A stretch of DNA of 64,000 nt. Origin: Cocos nucifera (lineage: Eukaryota; Streptophyta; Magnoliopsida; Arecales; Arecaceae). Numbering within the stretch: position 1 is the stretch's first letter; every line of letters begins with the position of its first letter. Positions 58,618-64,000 of the stretch are shown here, in pieces. The notes under the pieces are model-generated. The model made no database searches, was not told where the DNA came from, and worked only from the letters and a program-made list of their open reading frames with translations. The stretch covers positions 27,940-91,939 of the forward strand of contig QRFJ01004307.1 of assembly GCA_006176705.1 (NCBI GenBank), given 5' to 3'. Position numbers and translations under genes: made by a program.

Positions 58618-59535
58618 GTCATCAATTATCAAGATGATGCATGATGAGTCTCATAATCCACCAGTGACACCTAGCAGTATATAGTGGCAATCTAGTAGAA
58701 TGAAATAATTGAATCTTTAGGTGCAGTTATCGTTTGATACACTGTTTCTATCATGAGTTCTGATAAGATAGAGGTCATGGATAACTCGTCAAACCTGCTT
58801 GTCATGTGTAATATTCAATCGATTCGAGTTTATATGTGAAATCTTATGAAAACTTCTTTCCATCATTCACACTATAATGGCCATGGATTGCTAAACTCAA
58901 TCTCATGAATAATATTGGTCTACTCTTTATCTATCAAGATCGATAGATCCAATCTAGATGCACATCCTACTCCTACAACGAACCTAATGTAGCCAGCATA
59001 TACCATAAGATTTTGAATAGTTATGCAATCAAGTGATTGTGTAGTTAAACTACAGTAGCCCTATTGTGAATAGTTGAGGCACCATAGGTTAAAGGACTAC
59101 TTACACTACTACAGCATCAAGTGTATTATTGATGAGTAGATAGACATCTATGTGACTACTTCTGTTAGTCACGCTTGATACCATTATTCTCTAACAATCA
59201 TCTATACTCTCACTCTAATATCCCCACACTATAGACTCGAGACTCATTTTTTAAGAGAAAGCAATCAATGCACCAATCTTATCAGATTAATCACCATCCT
59301 CATGATGATCCATCAATCAGGAGCATTTAGAAATTAATCATCAATGACATATGCTTAAAATTATTAACTCTTCGGAATATGTATCATCGACTTATTAATT
59401 TTTTGAATGATTTATAGACACATGACACAATATTAATGAAAAATTAATCTAATTTTATTTATTTAATTATAAAATTATGTCACTAGAAAGATTACATGTG
59501 TCAGCCAACTTGACCTCTAGGGCATACATCTAGCA
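58618..59535 (-). repeat. LTR remnant C, upper part
   Basis: On the minus strand it starts TGCTAGATGTATGCCCTAG at 59535, a diverged version of the family A LTR start, and follows the same block order: GATTACATGTG, GGATCATCATGAGGATGG near 59293-59312, GTGTCACTGGTGG near 58662. No polypurine tract lies above 59535, so it is a 5' or solo LTR. Confidence 0.75.
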
Positions 59536-59861
59536 GGAGCCCTAGGTGCAAATGGATTGAGCATGAGATGAAAGACTCGAGAGGACAATAGGCGACATCG
59601 CAAGGTGAAATTTCTATTGTCATAGAAGGCTATCTTGAGCAGGTCTCAGAATATGTAGAACATAGCATATGATAGAGATGAGATTGATCGGCTTAGCTCG
59701 ACTCTCATGTTTGCCCATCCATGAGTTGATAGGTATTTGCCCTAGGGCATGGAAGCAAGGTGTAGGATTTGGTGTGATGCTCTCAAGCCTTGAAAGGCTA
59801 TAGGAGGAGTCAAGAGTTGGCTCTAGAGATACTAGGCTAGGTATGGTCCTAGGGCTAGGAC
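59536..59861. other. Unassigned sequence between two LTRs
   Basis: 326 bp between the start of LTR C and the start of LTR A5. A minus-strand frame (59889-59620) runs into the A5 LTR and has no recognisable motif. Origin unknown; it may be a piece of the sequence into which both LTRs were inserted. Confidence 0.4.
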
Positions 59862-61470
59862 TGTTAGATATGTGTGCCCTAGAAGCCAAAATTCACTGAC
59901 ACTTGTAATACACTTATAGGGAAAAAATTATAATTTTGACTATAAATAATAAAATGGATTATTTTCTATCATAAATGTGTATTTAGTGTCTGTGATACAT
60001 CCCTTGAGTTAATGGTAATGATAATTCATATTTTCAAGAGTTGAAAATTTAAGACATGAATTTTTGTTATTAACTCATAAAATACTTCCGACCGTAGGAT
60101 CATCATGAGGATGGTGATTGATTCGAAAGGTTGGTGTACAATTGCTTCTTTATAGTAGAGGAGTCTTGAGTCTGCAGTGTAGAGACACCAGAGCGAGAGT
60201 ACAGATACTCGTTAGAGAACGAAGGCACTGAGCGTGACCACCTCGAGCAGTCATAAGGAAGTCTACCTTCTCGTCGATGACTGACTCGAAGCTGCAGTGG
60301 TGTGTCTGGTTCTTTGACCTGAGGTGCATCGACAGTTCACCTTGAGGGTGTTATAGTTTGACTACACCATGACTCGATCTCCTAGCCATTCAGAACCCTG
60401 AGGTGTATGTTGGCTATAGCATGTTCATTGTAGGAATTGGATTGCACCAAGAGGGAATCTATCTACCTCGGTGGATGAGGAGCAGCCCTATGAGGATCAT
60501 GAGAATCAAGTCCATAAGTCCATGGCCATGGTAGAGTTAAATAATAGAAAGAGTTTTTATTAAGGTTTTCACATCGGACTTGAATCGAATGATTAAATCA
60601 TATGACAGAAATTAGGGTTTGACGAGTTCACCTTAATCCTAATCTGATCGGGGCTCAAGATTGAAGAACTTAATCACACAAGTAGATGCACCGAGAGGTT
60701 AATTTTCAATTTTGATGGGTTGTCACTATATACTGCTAGGTGTCACTGGTGGATTTTGGGAGCATTTAGAATGATTTAGATGTTCGATCATTCTTGTTGT
60801 CTGAATCAGAAGAGTTCTGATCCATCGAAAGAAGTTTCGATGATAGAGATCACAATATATCCCATTATCATACAGAACTGAAACTAATTGGATCACACAA
60901 ATAAGGACTTGGATTTGGATATCATCAATTAAACTAATCCAGTTCAATTGATTTGAATTAGATTCAATTAGGTTCAAGAAAATCGTGCTAGCATACGATT
61001 GAGCCTAACGTTCTCCTTCTACTATCATTAAAAGTTGTCTCGACTGAGCCAAACATGTTTGTGCTCACTTAGGTATCTTTACTTGGTTTGACTGGAGCTT
61101 GTCCAGATTAGAAAAGGGTTGTCTTAATTTATGAGATAAATTTTAGACAACACCTGCCATTTTTCGTCACCTACTAATTCTTATCTTTTCACTTTGGTCA
61201 AACGTTGACCTTTGATACTTAGACATCTACCCATGTATCATACATCCATAGGAGAGTAGATAGGGGCTTATCCCCTTGCTAGAAATTGAAAAGGAGGGGG
61301 TGCATGCCTAGGGAGGCATGTGCCGATGGATAGGGATGCCTAGAGTCCCATATAGATGGGACTCCAGGTTGCTTCTTGGATTCTACTTAGGTGGCACCTA
61401 GGAATAGGATTTGATCAGTTTAGCACCTCTAAGTGAATTGAGGGGCTCTCATTAGATTGGATTAGGTGAT
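59862..61470 (+). repeat. Copia family A LTR, copy A5 (interrupted)
   Basis: Starts TGTTAGATATGTGTGCCC and follows the A2 LTR for 1.6 kb, including three TTGAC-type cores near 61196-61213. Interrupted at 61470 by LTR E. AGGAC (59857-59861) would be its left target duplication. Whether it belongs to a full element cannot be seen. Confidence 0.9.
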
Positions 61471-63966
61471 TGTTGGGTTTGGTGTACAGGGTGGAAGCAT
61501 GGATTTCAAAGCAAAATATGAAATCAAAATAAACCAAACCCGAAATCCTAGGACCACCTTATTAGCAATTAAATCATGTAACATGCATTTATAATATAAA
61601 AGAAAGTATTAGAACATACCTCTTATCGCTAAACCCTAAATTAACCCTGATTGTTGGTAGCAGTCCGTCAGGGGTTCCACCAGGTGCCCACGTGTTCACC
61701 CTCCAACGTTGATCCACACAGAGACTTGATCAAGACACCAGCACCTCTGATTTATATAATTAAAGTTCTAATAATAAGAACTTTAATTAAATGGGCAAGA
61801 CCTTCTTTAGCCTTTATGTCACCTTCCTTGCCTCTCCTTATCTATCTTTCTTTTTCTTTTGTCTTCTTAATTTTTCTTCCTAATCTCTTAGTCTTAAGAT
61901 GACTTCTTGTCCTTATAAGGACAAGGTCTAGACAAGAGAAAGAAAGAAAGAAAATTGGACAAAAAGAAACTCTTGTAAGAAAGAAAGATAATTTTCACAC
62001 ACCCGGACTCTTGGTGCACACCCTTATTTATAATGTACGTAGGGGTGCCAACAAAAAATCTCACACCCTTTCCTCATCAATTTCTCATGCCCCATCAGCC
62101 AATCTCATGCCTCATCAGTAAAAATGAGATGTAGACTTAGTCCAAGAGGTGCCTTAAAGCAGAAGGACTCTTGGACTAATTCTACGTAAGTTTTTATGAA
62201 GAGTCGCAATGCATTTCATCTTTGGCGCCACCCTTTTCATCCATTAGATCATGATAAAAAGGCCATCCAATGGCTCTAAAAAGGGATGCCCATTCAGCAA
62301 GAAGGCATGGAGATAATCTTTGAATAGTCAAAGTCCCAAGAGACTTTGACTTGGTCCAAGAGACGTCAAGGAGGAGTAGGCGGCATGGAGTCTTGGGCGG
62401 CAAGGGGTCTTGGGCGACAAAACATCCTGGGCAAAAAATTTAAAAGAAAAAGAAGTATTTCATCTATAGAAGGACTCTTCTGCACCCCATATCTGATGTC
62501 CATGCCAATTAAAAAAATTTATGTGACATAACAAATGGGAAAAAGTCAAAGAAGGTAGGCGCCAACTAATTCCATGCGCCAAAGAGTCCTTTGCGCATGA
62601 AAGACTTCCCACATGCAAGAGAGAGACTCTCTGGCATGTGGGATTCTAGGTATGTGGCACCCAATCTGAAGCCCAATCAATCTAGGTTAATCCAACTTCA
62701 AGACCAAATCCTATTTGGCTCAAATCGGATCTAAATTAGCCCAAATCGGAAGCTGATTCGAATCCAATTCGAATCCAGGTGCTAGGGTTTGCTACATGTG
62801 CTAGCATGTTCATCTTGCAAACATGGTCTAATCCAATTAGACCCTTAATCAATTCTCTTTGTGTGTGACCCATTGGGTTCCACATCTAACCAGCAGTGAG
62901 TCTGGGTGTGATTTGACCTAATCTGGTTAGAACTCAACCAAACCGATTTAGGTCAAAACTAGCCAACCCAATTTGACTTAATTTAGAACACTTTCTAATT
63001 TAATGATCAAATTAAAATTTTAATTTGATCGAAACCCACAAGACATGATTGACGTCTAGCAACGTATCATGACTATCCGAAAGATGTAAAATTTTGATGG
63101 AAAATACCAAAAATATCCTTCAGTGAAAATTACCATGCAACTAGATCCTTCGATCTCCTGCATCCTGAATATGACTCTGGGTATGGAAAATATGTCAACC
63201 CCAATATCATATTCATTTCTCTTTCAATCTTATGATGATGATTCATTTAATGAAATATTAGAAATCCATTTCTAATTTTCATCATGCTTTGATCAAAGTC
63301 TTCCTGAATCATCATTTGTTTGAAGCAGGTAGGATGCTATTTCCTCTTACCAGGAGAGATCGATTCCATGTTAACCTACTCACAACCTTCATATATATAA
63401 TCTACCATATCCAGATCATCCCGTACATAACTGAGTCATGAATGAGTATGAACCAAAATATGGATTTATATATATAAGATTCTATGGTAGTTTCAGGTCA
63501 AAGGATTACATGCACAAATTCCACTATGAGAACCATCTATTGACATGTAGATAAGACTCCATTAGATATTCTCAATTTGGATCAATTCAGTGAACTCATT
63601 CTCTAATGAGCACCCACATTCTTGTATTAGTGTCATACACAAGTTATTGTGAGATCAATCACCCTCTCAATCGAGCATACAAAGAATGTGCTAGTCTTAC
63701 CGAAAAACATTGATCCCTAACTCAATGTCCCATCGACTAGGAATATTTAAATTAGGATTTTAAGATTTTAGGTCTCACTAGTATGATCTCATCATAATCC
63801 TAAAATCATAGCCCTAATTTATAGGATTCATCATAATCTTAAATAAATAATAAGACACTGCATATGATGAAATAAATGCCTTTATTTATTAAAAATGTCA
63901 TTACATGAGTCTTGGAAGACAAAGAACATCCCAAAAATAAATTGGCTTGAGGGCATATTCCTTTCA
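61471..63966 (-). repeat. Copia E 3' LTR (minus strand)
   Basis: On the minus strand it runs from TGAAAGGAATATGCCCTC at 63966 to ACACCAAACCCAACA at 61471, about 2.5 kb. The bases above 63966 are a polypurine tract and the end of pol, so the body of E lies beyond the right edge. The TATGCCCTC start resembles the LTR start of BARE-1-type elements of grasses (from memory). It includes a hairpin CTCATT-CTCT-AATGAG at 63595-63610. Short frames inside (61651-61902, 62346-62531) are LTR sequence. Confidence 0.85.
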
Positions 63967-64000
63967 ATCTCCCACTTGCACTAAAGCCAATCGCCCTTAT
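63967..64000 (-). promoter_or_regulatory. Copia E polypurine tract and pol end
   Basis: Minus strand reads CGATTGGCTTTAG then TGCAAGTGGGAGAT. The first part matches the RNase H terminus and stop of A2 and D, and the second is the polypurine tract. The rest of E is outside the window. Confidence 0.8.

Noticed and set aside
61920..61985. AAAG-rich microsatellite near 61930
   Set aside because: Short, irregular run of AGAA/GAAA within LTR E; not long enough to list as a separate repeat.

Overview
The window is plant nuclear repeat DNA: a nest of LTR retrotransposons plus one CACTA-type DNA transposon. No host gene, tRNA, rRNA or CRISPR array was found. The pointers to a flowering plant are Ty1/copia elements primed from an initiator-Met-tRNA-like site, a Ty3/gypsy element carrying a spliced reverse-orientation gene, AT-rich LTRs of about 2.2 kb, and many C-to-T/G-to-A decayed codons. 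A large-genome monocot, perhaps a palm, fits the general style; that is inference and no species is claimed.

Layout, left to right. 1-2078 is the 3' part of a copia LTR (family A, copy A1). It lies in a CACTA transposon whose right end is at 4940. The CACTA sits in the 5' LTR of an old copia element (B): LTR remainder 4941-6058, leader, decayed gag-pol 7769-11661, 3' LTR from 11676. The B 3' LTR is split after 11929 by a Ty3/gypsy element (T1, minus strand, 11930-33665, TSD TGATC) and resumes to 35583. T1 carries LTRs with a 28-bp repeat array, an opposite-strand multi-exon gene, a 115-bp tandem array, an assembly gap, and RT, protease and gag remnants. Inside T1 lies the best-preserved element, copia A2 (15328-25709, TSD TCTGG), and a cut LTR A3 next to the gap.

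35584-37118 and 47523-about 47690 are pieces of a second gypsy-type reverse-strand gene (T2), split by copia A4 (minus strand, 37119-47522, TSD TAGGC). An LTR remnant C (about 47691-48229 and 58618-59535) is split by copia D (48230-58612, TSD CAAGG). After 325 bp of unassigned sequence comes copia LTR A5 (59862-61470), cut by the 3' LTR of another minus-strand copia element E (61471-63966) whose body lies beyond the right edge.

Four insertions are framed by exact 5-bp target duplications, so nesting order can be read directly: T2 is older than B; B is older than T1 and the CACTA; T1 is older than A2; LTR C is older than D; A5 is older than E. A2 is youngest by LTR similarity (about 21 differences over 2.27 kb, counted by eye) but its gag-pol is still broken by frameshifts and stops. 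No element here looks able to move by itself.

The most interesting non-coding signals are a double inverted repeat in the copia leader that is kept in A2 and A4; a dense cluster of TTGAC (W-box) cores in the A2 LTRs; short LTR palindromes that stay paired despite base changes; and the spliced reverse-strand gene with adjoining tandem repeats in the gypsy element.
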